A DNA stretch of 64,000 bases from Paractinoplanes durhamensis (GTDB taxonomy: Bacteria > Actinomycetota > Actinomycetes > Mycobacteriales > Micromonosporaceae): positions 1 through 64,000 of the forward strand of contig NZ_BOML01000065.1 in NCBI RefSeq assembly GCF_016862175.1, read 5' to 3'. Numbering within the stretch: the stretch's first letter is position 1; the number at the start of each line of letters is the position of its first letter. Positions 7,454 through 15,106 of this stretch are shown one piece after another. The notes beneath the pieces were generated by a model that had not been told where the DNA came from, did no database searches, and was given only the letters and a program-made list of their open reading frames with translations. The translations under genes and the position numbers were made by a program.

Positions 7454-10221
7454 TGGAACTCCTGAAGCATCTCGTGGCGGAAGGTGAGCGTGCGGGCGAG
7501 GTCGGCCACCGGCCGCACCCGCGACTGGTCGGACGGCTCCTGGTCGAGCTGGAGGGCGAGGCGGCCGACCAGGTCGGCGTAGCCCGGCGGCATGGACACG
7601 GCGGCGGACCGGCACAGCTCGCCGAGCTGCCAGGTGTGCCGGTCGGTGCGGGCCCGGTGGGCGATCGTCTCGAGCACCGTCACGGACAGCTCCTCGGGCC
7701 AGCTGCCAGGGTGGATGGCGAGCAGCCGGTGCGCCATGCTGTCCTCCCGGCGCAGCGCGTCGGCGGCGAGCCGGCCCAGCTCGTCGGACGGCAGCACGAG
7801 GTGCAGATCCCAGCGGACCGACTCGCGTAGCGCACCGGCGTCGGCGAGCAGCGCCGTCGCCCAGACGGCGCTGCCCTGCGCGACGGCGGCCTTGGCCCAG
7901 CCGTGCAGCAGGGCCACCTCCCAGTCGTTGCCGCGGGCGAGCCGCAGCATGGTGGCCGGGTCGGCCCAGAGCGACAGCGGCGCCCCGGCCAGGATCTCCT
8001 CGATCAGCCAGGCGCTGACGCCGAGCCCGCGCGCGGGGGTCGCGGCCACGCCGTCGCGGCGCATCGCGGTGTCGAGATCGTCGGGCGGGGTGACGGCGAG
8101 CCGGTGCGGCTCGACCCGCAGGGTGGCCCGGGCCCGCTGCGCCATCCGGTCGGCGAGGGACGAACCGGGCAGGGTGCGCAGCAGGTCGAGCGCGGCCTCC
8201 CGGACCTCCTTGCGGCGGTCGTCGAGAGCCTGCTCGAGGAACGCATCGTCGTCGGCGGACAACCCGGTCGCCAGCGCGGTCACGAACCGGGCCCGATCGT
8301 CCGACGACTCCTGCGCCCAGGTCGCCGCGAGCAGCTCACGGGCGCCGGCCGGGTCGGCCGCGCGCAGCTCGGTGAGGCAGCCGAGGCGCTCGCCGACGGT
8401 GCCGGTCTCCCAGATCTCGGCCGACCGGACCTCAGACGATGGGGGCACGGCGACCGTCTCGTCGCGCAGCCAGCGCCAGTCGGCACGCATGCCGGCCAGC
8501 CAGGCGCCGCGCCGGCCGGCCACCTGAGCCAGCGCGGGGCGGATCAGCGAGTTGCGGCGGCCGGCGTCGAGCAGCGCCGGGAGCACCACCGGCGGGACGT
8601 GGCCGCCCCGGGCCGCGGCGGCGGCGAGCCACTGCGCCAGCAACTCCTGGGCGAGCTGGGCGCCGCCCGGCACGCCCTCGCCGAGGATGCGGATCAGGCG
8701 GCGACCGCTCGCCTCGGGCAGCGGCGGCGCGGTCTCGGCCGGTGCCGCGGGGATCGGGGCGTGGCTGGCGTCGGCCGGAGTGAGGCCGGCCCGGCGGCGG
8801 GTGAGGGCGATGGCCGCGGTCTCCAGCAGCGTGGACTCGCCCTGCCACGGCCGCCGCGCGGTGCCGACCAGGGCGGCGGCGAGCAGGTCGGGCGGCAGCT
8901 CGGCAGCGCGCGGCGCGGCCGGGTCGAGCATCGGGGCGGCGGCCGGCACGAACACCCCGCCGGCCCAGGCGGCGAGGGGACGCAGCCCGATCGGCGACCA
9001 CTCGGCCGCCACCGTGGCCGGGGCGGATCCGGCCGCGGCGAGCAGCCACCACGGCTCGCGATGGCCGGGCGCCAGCGGCAGCGCCGAACCCGCCGCATCG
9101 ATCAGCCAGCCGTCGTCGCTCGGCGTGACCCCGGCGAGCAGGACCGGCGCGTCGGAGCGCCACGGCTCGGCGGCCAGCACCGCGGCCCAGCCGCCGAGCG
9201 CCTCGCCGAGCGGCAGCGCGCCGTCGGGCTCGCCGAACGGCTCGGCGGCGCTGTGCCGCTCGGCGACCAGGGCGCGCAGCGGCAGCGAACCGGGGTAGAA
9301 GGTGAGGTCGCCGCGGAACTCGGTGCCGGGCACCAGGTCGGAGATCAGCGGCTGGCCGGCCGCCGAGAACGCCAGGACCAGCGCGAACCGGCCGGTCGAC
9401 GCGCCCCGCAGCCAGGTGCGCCGGGTGGTCAGGTTGACGCCGTCGTCGACGTCGAACTGGCCGATCACCTGCCACCGGTCGGTGACCCGCGGGCCGGCCA
9501 GGACCTCCTCGGTGCCGACCGGGAAACCGATCTGCCGGCGGACGGTGGCGGCCAGCCCGGGCGGCAGCTCGGCCAGCCGCTCGTGGCCCGCGACCAGCAG
9601 GCGGAGCAGGGCGAGCTCGCCGAGCAGCCGGTCGGCCCAGTGCGGGCCGATGCCGGCGATCGAGCCGAGCCGGCGCACCGCGCTCGCGGCGCCCGGCGCC
9701 TGCGCGTCGACCAGCCGGGCCGCCATCGCGTCGAACGGCCGGGGCCCACCCCGCTGGGCGCCGGCCAGGCCCTGCCGGACCTGGTCGTCGAGCCAGCGGC
9801 TCAGCTCGAGCATGCCGCCGGCCACCCGCTCGGCGCGCTGCTCGACCCGTTTCGCCGCGGCCACCGGATCGGGGGTGGCGTCGGCCTTCGGCTTGGCTGC
9901 GGCCCGGGCCGCCCGCGCCGCCTGCCACTCGACGGCGAACGCCGGAGCGGGCGCGGCGGACACATCGGACTCGGCCCAGAGCAGCAGCAGGCCCAGCGCG
10001 TGCTTGCAGGGCACCTTTCGGCTCGGGCAGGAGCACGTGAAGGCCGGGCCGGTCAGGTCGACGCACACCTGGTAGCTGCGGCATCGTCCCCAAAGGAGGT
10101 CGTCGAGCCGGCCGGACGCGGACCAGGAACCGGGGGCGGAGAGAACGCGCGCGGCGCGCACCGAGGACGCGTCGGGCGCGAGCGTCTCGGCCTGGGCGGT
10201 GGACCATCTCTCAGCGGGCAC
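7450..10221 (-). CDS. SWIM zinc finger-DUF5691 fusion protein
   Basis: 923 residues. The N-terminal part carries a SWIM zinc motif, CxC (CSC) followed by CKH in PCKHALGLLLLW (around residues 63-80), which can bind DNA or protein. The C-terminal two thirds resemble DUF5691: an alpha-helical segment with WLRDE, LDDRRKEVREAALDLLRTLPGS and RPVADLARTLTFRHEMLQE. In many actinomycetes these two regions are separate neighbouring genes, so this is a fusion. The GTG at 10221 is the only sensible start; the ATG nearby is out of frame. It is the first gene of the MoxR/DUF5682/VWA operon and is coupled to moxR by a GTGA overlap. Confidence 0.85.
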   Translation of the reverse strand: MPAERWSTAQAETLAPDASSVRAARVLSAPGSWSASGRLDDLLWGRCRSYQVCVDLTGPAFTCSCPSRKVPCKHALGLLLLWAESDVSAAPAPAFAVEWQAARAARAAAKPKADATPDPVAAAKRVEQRAERVAGGMLELSRWLDDQVRQGLAGAQRGGPRPFDAMAARLVDAQAPGAASAVRRLGSIAGIGPHWADRLLGELALLRLLVAGHERLAELPPGLAATVRRQIGFPVGTEEVLAGPRVTDRWQVIGQFDVDDGVNLTTRRTWLRGASTGRFALVLAFSAAGQPLISDLVPGTEFRGDLTFYPGSLPLRALVAERHSAAEPFGEPDGALPLGEALGGWAAVLAAEPWRSDAPVLLAGVTPSDDGWLIDAAGSALPLAPGHREPWWLLAAAGSAPATVAAEWSPIGLRPLAAWAGGVFVPAAAPMLDPAAPRAAELPPDLLAAALVGTARRPWQGESTLLETAAIALTRRRAGLTPADASHAPIPAAPAETAPPLPEASGRRLIRILGEGVPGGAQLAQELLAQWLAAAAARGGHVPPVVLPALLDAGRRNSLIRPALAQVAGRRGAWLAGMRADWRWLRDETVAVPPSSEVRSAEIWETGTVGERLGCLTELRAADPAGARELLAATWAQESSDDRARFVTALATGLSADDDAFLEQALDDRRKEVREAALDLLRTLPGSSLADRMAQRARATLRVEPHRLAVTPPDDLDTAMRRDGVAATPARGLGVSAWLIEEILAGAPLSLWADPATMLRLARGNDWEVALLHGWAKAAVAQGSAVWATALLADAGALRESVRWDLHLVLPSDELGRLAADALRREDSMAHRLLAIHPGSWPEELSVTVLETIAHRARTDRHTWQLGELCRSAAVSMPPGYADLVGRLALQLDQEPSDQSRVRPVADLARTLTFRHEMLQEFQ

Positions 10222-10292
10222 GGGGAAACCCTAGACGCGGCGTACGACATTTTCGGGGGCCCTGCGAACCGGCCGGTAGGTAGGGTGAACGC

Positions 10293-10940
10293 ATGCGGGT
10301 AGTGATCTTCGGAGCGACCGGGATGGTCGGTCAGGGCGTGCTCCGCGAGAGTCTTCTCGCGCCGGATGTCGAGCAGGTTCTGGTGGTGACCCGCAAGCTC
10401 ACCGGCGTGCGCCATCCGAAGCTGCACGAGGTCGAGCCGACCGACTTCGCCGACCTGGCGCCGATCCGCGACCAGCTCGCCGACGGCTACGACGCCGTCT
10501 TCTACTGCCTCGGCGTCTCCTCGGTCGGGATGGACGAGGCGGGCTACACCCGGGTCTCCTACGACTACCCGATGGCCGCCGCCCGCACGTTCGCCGAGAT
10601 CAACCCGGAGACGTGCTTCATCTACGTCAGCGGCGCGGGCACCGGCGCGCAGAGCCGGCAGATGTGGGCGCGGGTGAAGGCGCGCACCGAGCGGGAGGTC
10701 ATCGGGCTGCTCCCGCACGGTTACGCGGTCCGCCCCGCGATGATCCAGCCGACCCATGGCGTACGGTCCAAAACGCGCCTTTACAACGCGATCTACACCA
10801 CGATCAACCCGTTGATGCCGGTGCTCGAGCGCACCTTCCCGAAATACGTCACCACGACCGACCGGCTCGGCCGGGCCATGCTCCAGGTCGCCCGGGTCGG
10901 CTTCCCCCGGCACATTCTGGAAAACGTCGACCTGCGCTAA
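10293..10940 (+). CDS. NAD(P)-binding Rossmann oxidoreductase (atypical SDR, YbjT/NmrA-like)
   Basis: 215 residues with an N-terminal dinucleotide motif GATGMVGQGVL (residues 7-17), then YCLGVSSVGMDEAGYTRVSYDYP and IYVSGAGTG, which match atypical short-chain dehydrogenases of the epimerase-like group. The canonical YxxxK is not evident, so the protein may be a sensor or reductase of unusual type. It starts 71 bp from the divergent SWIM gene. Its TAA overlaps the stop of the convergent GHR gene by 3 bases. Substrate unknown. Confidence 0.82.
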   Translation: MRVVIFGATGMVGQGVLRESLLAPDVEQVLVVTRKLTGVRHPKLHEVEPTDFADLAPIRDQLADGYDAVFYCLGVSSVGMDEAGYTRVSYDYPMAAARTFAEINPETCFIYVSGAGTGAQSRQMWARVKARTEREVIGLLPHGYAVRPAMIQPTHGVRSKTRLYNAIYTTINPLMPVLERTFPKYVTTTDRLGRAMLQVARVGFPRHILENVDLR

Positions 10941-11941
10941 ACCGCACCGTGCCCGGCCGGCACCACCTCGGCGGCCCGGGGCGGCGGCGGAGGCGTGCCA
11001 TCACCGAACGGCCGGCCCCCGAGCTTTTCGCGCCCGTGCGGCTCAAGCCAGTTCCGCAGGTCCGGCCCGGCGGGGACGATCTGAGTGGGATTCACATCTT
11101 TGTGTACGACGTAGTAGTGCCGCTTGATGTGTACGAAGTCGATCGTGTCCCCGAAACCCGGAGTTTGGAACAGGTCCCGCGCGTACGCCCAAAGCACTGG
11201 AATTTCGCTGAGTTTGCTGTTATTGCACTTGAAATGTCCGTGGTAAACGGGGTCGAAGCGGGCAAGCGTCGTGAACAGCCGCACGTCGGCCTCGGTGATC
11301 GTGTCGCCGGCCAGGTAACGCTGCGTCTCCAGGAGCGCGGAAAGCTTGTCGAGCCGGTCGAAGAGGCGGTGGTAGGCAGCCTCGTACGCCTCCTGGGTCC
11401 CGGCGAAGCCCGCACGGTAGACGCCGTTGTTGACATCGGCGAAGACGAAACGGTTGACCTTGTCGATCTGCTCGCGCAGCTCCGGCGGATACAGCGCCGG
11501 CGCGCCCGGGCGGTGGAAGGCCGACCACTCCAGCGACAGGTCGATGGTGATCTGCGCGAAGTCGTTGGTCACCACCTGACCGGTCGGCACGTCGACAATC
11601 GCCGGTACCGTGATGCCCTTGTCATAGTCGGGGAAGCGGGCGAGGAACGCCTCCTGCAGCCGCTCGATGCCGAGCACCGGGTCACGGCCGTCCGGGTCGA
11701 GGTCGAAGGTCCAGCTCCGCTCGTCGTGCGTCGGCCCGCAGATGCCCATCGACAGCGCGTCCTCGAGGCCGAGCAGGCGGCGCACGATGATCGCCCGATT
11801 GGCCCACGGGCAGGCGCGGGCGACGACCAGCCGGTAGCGGCCCGGCTCGACCGGATAACCGTCCCGGCCGTCGGCGGTGATCCGGGTGGGAATGTAGCGC
11901 TGGTCCCGGGAGAACTCGCCCGACGGATTCACGTAAGCCAT
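10937..11941 (-). CDS. Glutathionyl-hydroquinone reductase-like protein (GST Xi/ECM4 family)
   Basis: 334 residues. An N-terminal thioredoxin-like domain holds the catalytic cysteine in RACPWANR (Cys44), the hallmark of S-glutathionyl-(chloro)hydroquinone reductases. The C-terminal GST helical domain contains DVNNGVYRAGFAGTQEAYE and the ITEADVRLFTTLARFDPVYHGHFKCN signature. It removes a thiol adduct from hydroquinones; since actinomycetes lack glutathione, the physiological thiol is probably mycothiol (inference). The ATG at 11941 is preferred over 11950 because GCAGG sits 9 bases upstream. The proline-rich C terminus ends in a tail-to-tail overlap with the oxidoreductase gene. Confidence 0.9.
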   Translation of the reverse strand: MAYVNPSGEFSRDQRYIPTRITADGRDGYPVEPGRYRLVVARACPWANRAIIVRRLLGLEDALSMGICGPTHDERSWTFDLDPDGRDPVLGIERLQEAFLARFPDYDKGITVPAIVDVPTGQVVTNDFAQITIDLSLEWSAFHRPGAPALYPPELREQIDKVNRFVFADVNNGVYRAGFAGTQEAYEAAYHRLFDRLDKLSALLETQRYLAGDTITEADVRLFTTLARFDPVYHGHFKCNNSKLSEIPVLWAYARDLFQTPGFGDTIDFVHIKRHYYVVHKDVNPTQIVPAGPDLRNWLEPHGREKLGGRPFGDGTPPPPPRAAEVVPAGHGAV

Positions 11942-11986
11942 GTCATACATCCTGCTACGAGCCGTGCGGTCTGGCAGAGTTGTCGG

Positions 11987-13087
11987 ATGGGAGCAAGGAT
12001 TCGCGATTATCTCGCGCACTGGACCGTGTACGTTCCGATCCTCGCCGTCGCGGCGCTGATCCTGACCTGGGGCCGCGACCTGCCGCCGCCGGCCGTGGTG
12101 ATCGTCGCTCTGCTGCTCGGCGGGGCCGTGCTCGCCGCCGTGCACCATGCGGAGGTCGTCGCCCACCGGGTGGGGGAGCCGTTCGGCTCGCTGGTCCTCG
12201 CGGTGGCCGTCACCATCATCGAGGTGGCCCTGATCGTCACGCTGATGATCAGCGGCGGCGAGAAAGCCCAGTCGCTGGCGCGAGACACCGTCTTCGCCGC
12301 CGTGATGATCACCTGCAACGGCCTTCTCGGCCTGTCCCTGCTGGTCGGGGCGGCGCGCCGGCGTTTCGCCGTCTTCAATTCGGAAGGTACGGGCGGAGCC
12401 TTCGCCACCGTCACGATGATCGCGACGCTGAGCCTGGTGCTGCCGAGCTTCACCACCAGCCGCCCCGGCCCGCAGTTCTCGCCGGCCCAGCTCGGCTTCG
12501 CCGCGGTCGCCTCGCTGGCGCTCTACGCCCTCTTCGTGACCGTGCAGACCCGCCGGCACCGCGACTACTTCCTGCCGATCACCACCGCCGGCGAGGTCAT
12601 CTCGACCGAGGAGCACCTCGAACCGCCCACCAACCGGGCCACCAAGATCAGCCTCGGCCTGCTGCTGGTCGCGCTGATCGGCGTGGTCGGCCTGGCGAAG
12701 GGGGTCTCCCCGTCGATCGAGTCGGCGGTCGACCGGGCCGGCCTGCCCCAGGCCGTGGTGGGCGTGGTGATCGCGTTGCTGGTGCTGCTGCCGGAGACCA
12801 TCGCGGCGATGCGAGCGGCCGCCCGCGACCGCGTGCAGACCAGCCTGAACCTGGCCCTGGGCTCGGCGATGGCAAGCATCGGCCTGACCATCCCGGCGAT
12901 CGCGATCGCGATGATCTGGCTGCCGGGCCCGCTGTTGCTGGGCCTGGGCGGCACCCAGATGGTCCTGCTGGCCCTGACCGTCGGCGTAGGCACCCTGACC
13001 ATCGTCCCGGGCCGAGCCAACGTCCTGCAGGGCGGCGTCCACCTGTCCTTGCTGGCCGCGTTCCTGTTCCTGGCCGCAAGCCCGTAG
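11987..13087 (+). CDS. Calcium/proton antiporter, ChaA-like (CaCA superfamily)
   Basis: 366 residues, highly hydrophobic with about 11 membrane helices. The two alpha-repeat acidic motifs are visible: TIIEVALIVTLMISG with GLLGLSLLVGA in the first half, and LLVLLPETIAAMRAA with LNLALGSAMASIGLTIP in the second. A short charged cytosolic loop with ITTAGEVISTEEHLEPP separates them. It would export Ca2+ or Na+/K+ in exchange for protons at the plasma membrane. The ATG at 11987 lies only 36-45 bp from the divergent GHR start, so promoters must overlap or the mRNA is nearly leaderless. Confidence 0.88.
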   Translation: MGARIRDYLAHWTVYVPILAVAALILTWGRDLPPPAVVIVALLLGGAVLAAVHHAEVVAHRVGEPFGSLVLAVAVTIIEVALIVTLMISGGEKAQSLARDTVFAAVMITCNGLLGLSLLVGAARRRFAVFNSEGTGGAFATVTMIATLSLVLPSFTTSRPGPQFSPAQLGFAAVASLALYALFVTVQTRRHRDYFLPITTAGEVISTEEHLEPPTNRATKISLGLLLVALIGVVGLAKGVSPSIESAVDRAGLPQAVVGVVIALLVLLPETIAAMRAAARDRVQTSLNLALGSAMASIGLTIPAIAIAMIWLPGPLLLGLGGTQMVLLALTVGVGTLTIVPGRANVLQGGVHLSLLAAFLFLAASP

Positions 13088-13102
13088 CCGGCCGAAAAGA
13101 AT

Positions 13103-13128
13103 GAGCCCCGGCCGGATGGCCGGGGCTC
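13103..13128 (+). terminator. Terminator hairpin after the antiporter
   Basis: A perfect 11-bp stem (GAGCCCCGGCC with GGCCGGGGCTC) and a GGAT loop start 16 bp after the antiporter stop. There is no clear U-tract, as is common in high-GC actinomycetes. Confidence 0.8.
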
Positions 13129-13401
13129 AAGCACGTCATCCCCGGCACTCGCGCACGCGCAGGGCGTAGATCGCCGTCGTACCGCGGCCGTCGTCCAGGT
13201 CGGCCAGCCGCCGGCCGTCCGGTAGGCGCTCCGGTCCTTGAAAATCAGCAGGCCGTGAGTGACCCAGCCACGTACCCGAGGAGCAGCGGAAACGCCGAGG
13301 CCCCGCGCGTTCGATCGCGCGGGGCCTCTCTGTGCCGTACGGCTGGCCAGCTCGGTCGGCGACCGCTTACCTGTCGGCCGTATGCCAAATATAAAACTAC
13401 A
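13129..13401. other. Gap with possible gene remnant and a second hairpin
   Basis: No complete gene is seen. On the minus strand an open stretch ending with TGA at 13136 reads as a plausible protein tail (ERLPDGRRLADLDDGRG followed by TTAIYALRVRECRG) but has no start, so it may be the end of a decayed gene. A 13-bp perfect stem (GAGGCCCCGCGCG at 13297-13309 with 13316-13328, loop TTCGAT) resembles an intrinsic terminator. From about 13380 the sequence becomes AT-rich, unlike its surroundings, and leads into the operator region of the next gene. Confidence 0.4.
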
Positions 13402-13439
13402 TAGTTGGCCAAATGTAAAGCATCAGATTTGGCCAACTA
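13402..13439 (+). promoter_or_regulatory. Inverted repeat operator candidate (TTGGCCAA)
   Basis: Two 13-bp arms, TAGTTGGCCAAAT (13402-13414) and ATTTGGCCAACTA (13427-13439), are exact reverse complements separated by 12 bp. Each arm also contains the 8-bp palindrome TTGGCCAA. Further half-like sites (GTTGGCCTAAC at 13453 and GGCCAAAT over the start codon) continue to the small HTH gene. This layout suggests cooperative binding by that protein. Confidence 0.6.
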
Positions 13440-13486
13440 CATGGATATTGTGGTTGGCCTAACGCCTGGCCAGGGACGATGGCCAA

Positions 13487-13726
13487 ATGGCGGACCTGGA
13501 AGCGGCGGTACGAAAGCTGCGCGTGGCGGAGGATGGTGTCCCCCGCGCGCAGGAGCGGGCCGCTCGGATCGTGGCCGAGGCGCGCGAGAAGGTGGACCAG
13601 GCGCGCTCCGAGCTGGCTGCGCAGATCCGGGCCGCCGACCAGGCCGGGCTGCGTCAGGTGGACATCGTGGCGGCCACCGGCTACAGCCGGGAGCGCATCC
13701 GCCAGATCGTCCGCGAAGGGGAGTAG
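13487..13726 (+). CDS. Small coiled-coil/HTH DNA-binding protein
   Basis: 79 residues. The first ~50 are charged and heptad-like (likely coiled coil), and the C terminus has a helix-turn-helix reading QVDIVAATGYSRERIRQIVRE, similar to sigma-region-4 or KfrA-like recognition helices. The ATG at 13487 has AGGGA ten bases upstream; a nearby ATG at 13479 opens a different, unlikely frame. It sits behind an AT-rich region full of TTGGCC palindromes, so autoregulation is likely. Family not recognised with confidence; it could be a plasmid- or element-derived regulator. Confidence 0.7.
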   Translation: MADLEAAVRKLRVAEDGVPRAQERAARIVAEAREKVDQARSELAAQIRAADQAGLRQVDIVAATGYSRERIRQIVREGE

Positions 13727-13770
13727 GCGGGCGAGGCGTCGCCCCGTGGTCGGCGCCTCGCCCGCCAGCC

Positions 13771-14808
13771 TCAGGCCGACTGGCGTAGCACCAACGTCGG
13801 CTCGTAGATGACAGATGACGCACGCATCTCGGGGTCTTCGATGCGGGCCAGCAGCAGGCGGGCGGCCTCGGCGGCCATGTCCTCCAACGGGTGGCGGACC
13901 GTGGTCAGGGCGGGGGCCGCGGCGGTGGCGGCGCTGCTGTCGTCGAAGCCGACTATCGCCACGTCGTCGGGGACGCGGCGGCCGGCCTCGCGCAGGGTGA
14001 GCAGCGCGCCCACCGCCATCAGGTCGTTTGCCACGAACAGGCCGTCCAGGTCGGGGCTCTCCGTCAGCAGCGTGCGCATCGCTGCCTCGCCGCTGTCCTG
14101 GGTGAAGTTGCCGGCGGCGATCGGGACCCAGCCGTGGCCGTGTCTTGCCATCGCGCGCCGGAAACCGGAGATGCGGTCGTGGCTGGCGGGGACGTCGGCC
14201 GGGCCGGAGATCATGCCGATGCGCTGGCAGCCTCGGGCCAGCAGGTGCTCGGCGGCCAGCGTCGCGCCGGTCTCGTTGGCCAGGTCTACGTAGTTGATCG
14301 GGACCGGCTCGGTCGGGCGGCCGATCATCACGGCCGGGACGCCGCCGTCGGTGAGCATGCGGGGGAGGGCGTCGACGGCCGGCAGGGACAGCACGATCAC
14401 GCCGTCGGCCTGGCCGTTGCGCAGGTCGCCGACCAGGCGTTTGCGGCCCTCGTCGGTGCCGACGATCTGCAGTGCCAGCTGCACGCCGGCCTGGCGCAGC
14501 ACGCTCATCAGGCCGCCGACCACCCGTCCGAAATACGGGTCGGCGAAGAACCTGCTCATGAACGGGTCGTCGTCGTGCGACTCGGAGTCGGAGACCACCA
14601 GCGCCACCGTGCCGGTGCGGCGGGTGACCAGTGAGCGCGCCATCCGGTTGGGCACGTAACCGGTGCGGCCGACCGCATCCCACACCACCTCGTGCAGGTG
14701 CGGATCGACGTTGCGAATCCCGTTGATCACCCGGGACACGGTCGCCCTCGACACACCGGCCACCCGTGCCACGTCCTCGAGCGTCGGCAGCCGCGTCCCC
14801 TGTTGCAT
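13771..14808 (-). CDS. LacI-family transcriptional repressor
   Basis: 345 residues. The N-terminal LacI helix-turn-helix reads TLEDVARVAGVSRATVSRVING (start of the protein), followed by the hinge helix VPNRMARSLVTRRTG and a periplasmic-binding-protein-like sensor domain (VALVVSDSESHD, DGLFVANDLMAVGAL, DDVAIVGFDDS). The ATG at 14808 is chosen because the family HTH begins right after it; the frame extending to 15051 would add an atypical leader. A perfect 14-bp palindrome lies 20 bp upstream. It shares its intergenic region with a secreted carbohydrate-binding protein and probably responds to a sugar released from that polymer. Confidence 0.93.
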   Translation of the reverse strand: MQQGTRLPTLEDVARVAGVSRATVSRVINGIRNVDPHLHEVVWDAVGRTGYVPNRMARSLVTRRTGTVALVVSDSESHDDDPFMSRFFADPYFGRVVGGLMSVLRQAGVQLALQIVGTDEGRKRLVGDLRNGQADGVIVLSLPAVDALPRMLTDGGVPAVMIGRPTEPVPINYVDLANETGATLAAEHLLARGCQRIGMISGPADVPASHDRISGFRRAMARHGHGWVPIAAGNFTQDSGEAAMRTLLTESPDLDGLFVANDLMAVGALLTLREAGRRVPDDVAIVGFDDSSAATAAAPALTTVRHPLEDMAAEAARLLLARIEDPEMRASSVIYEPTLVLRQSA

Positions 14809-14828
14809 GAAGGATTTATAGCACACCT

Positions 14829-14842
14829 GGAGAGCGCTCTCC
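14829..14842. promoter_or_regulatory. LacI-type operator 1
   Basis: Perfect palindrome GGAGAGCGCTCTCC centred about 28 bp upstream of the lacI-family start codon. It resembles the CebR/CelR-type boxes of actinomycetes (inverted repeat around GCGC) and recurs at three other places in this island. Confidence 0.85.
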
Positions 14843-15035
14843 GAAAAGACCTTTGGCGATGTACGAGGCAGCAGGTCCCCGAAAACCAGGGCAGCCCCCG
14901 CCGCTCGGCGCGATCTCACTGCCCACTCCGGGCCGCAGCGCGGGTCTCGCGTGTGGCGACGGGCAGGCAAATCGCCCGGCCGATGGTTCCGGAACCCGAT
15001 GGCATTGACGGGCATGACATCTTGGCGTAACACTC

Positions 15036-15049
15036 GGAAAGCGCTCTCC
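15036..15049. promoter_or_regulatory. LacI-type operator 2
   Basis: GGAAAGCGCTCTCC, one mismatch from a perfect palindrome, 58 bp upstream of the start codon of the CBM/DUF1996 gene and 207 bp from operator 1, close to a whole number of helical turns (about 19.7). Confidence 0.82.
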
Positions 15050-15106
15050 AAAGGCGCTCGGCGTTCCCCGCGCCCGGGCGTACTCGTCTATCCCCTGGAG
15101 ATCCGA

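Noticed and set aside
13141-13290. tRNA gene
   Set aside because: No cloverleaf with T-loop GTTCRA and anticodon arm could be drawn.
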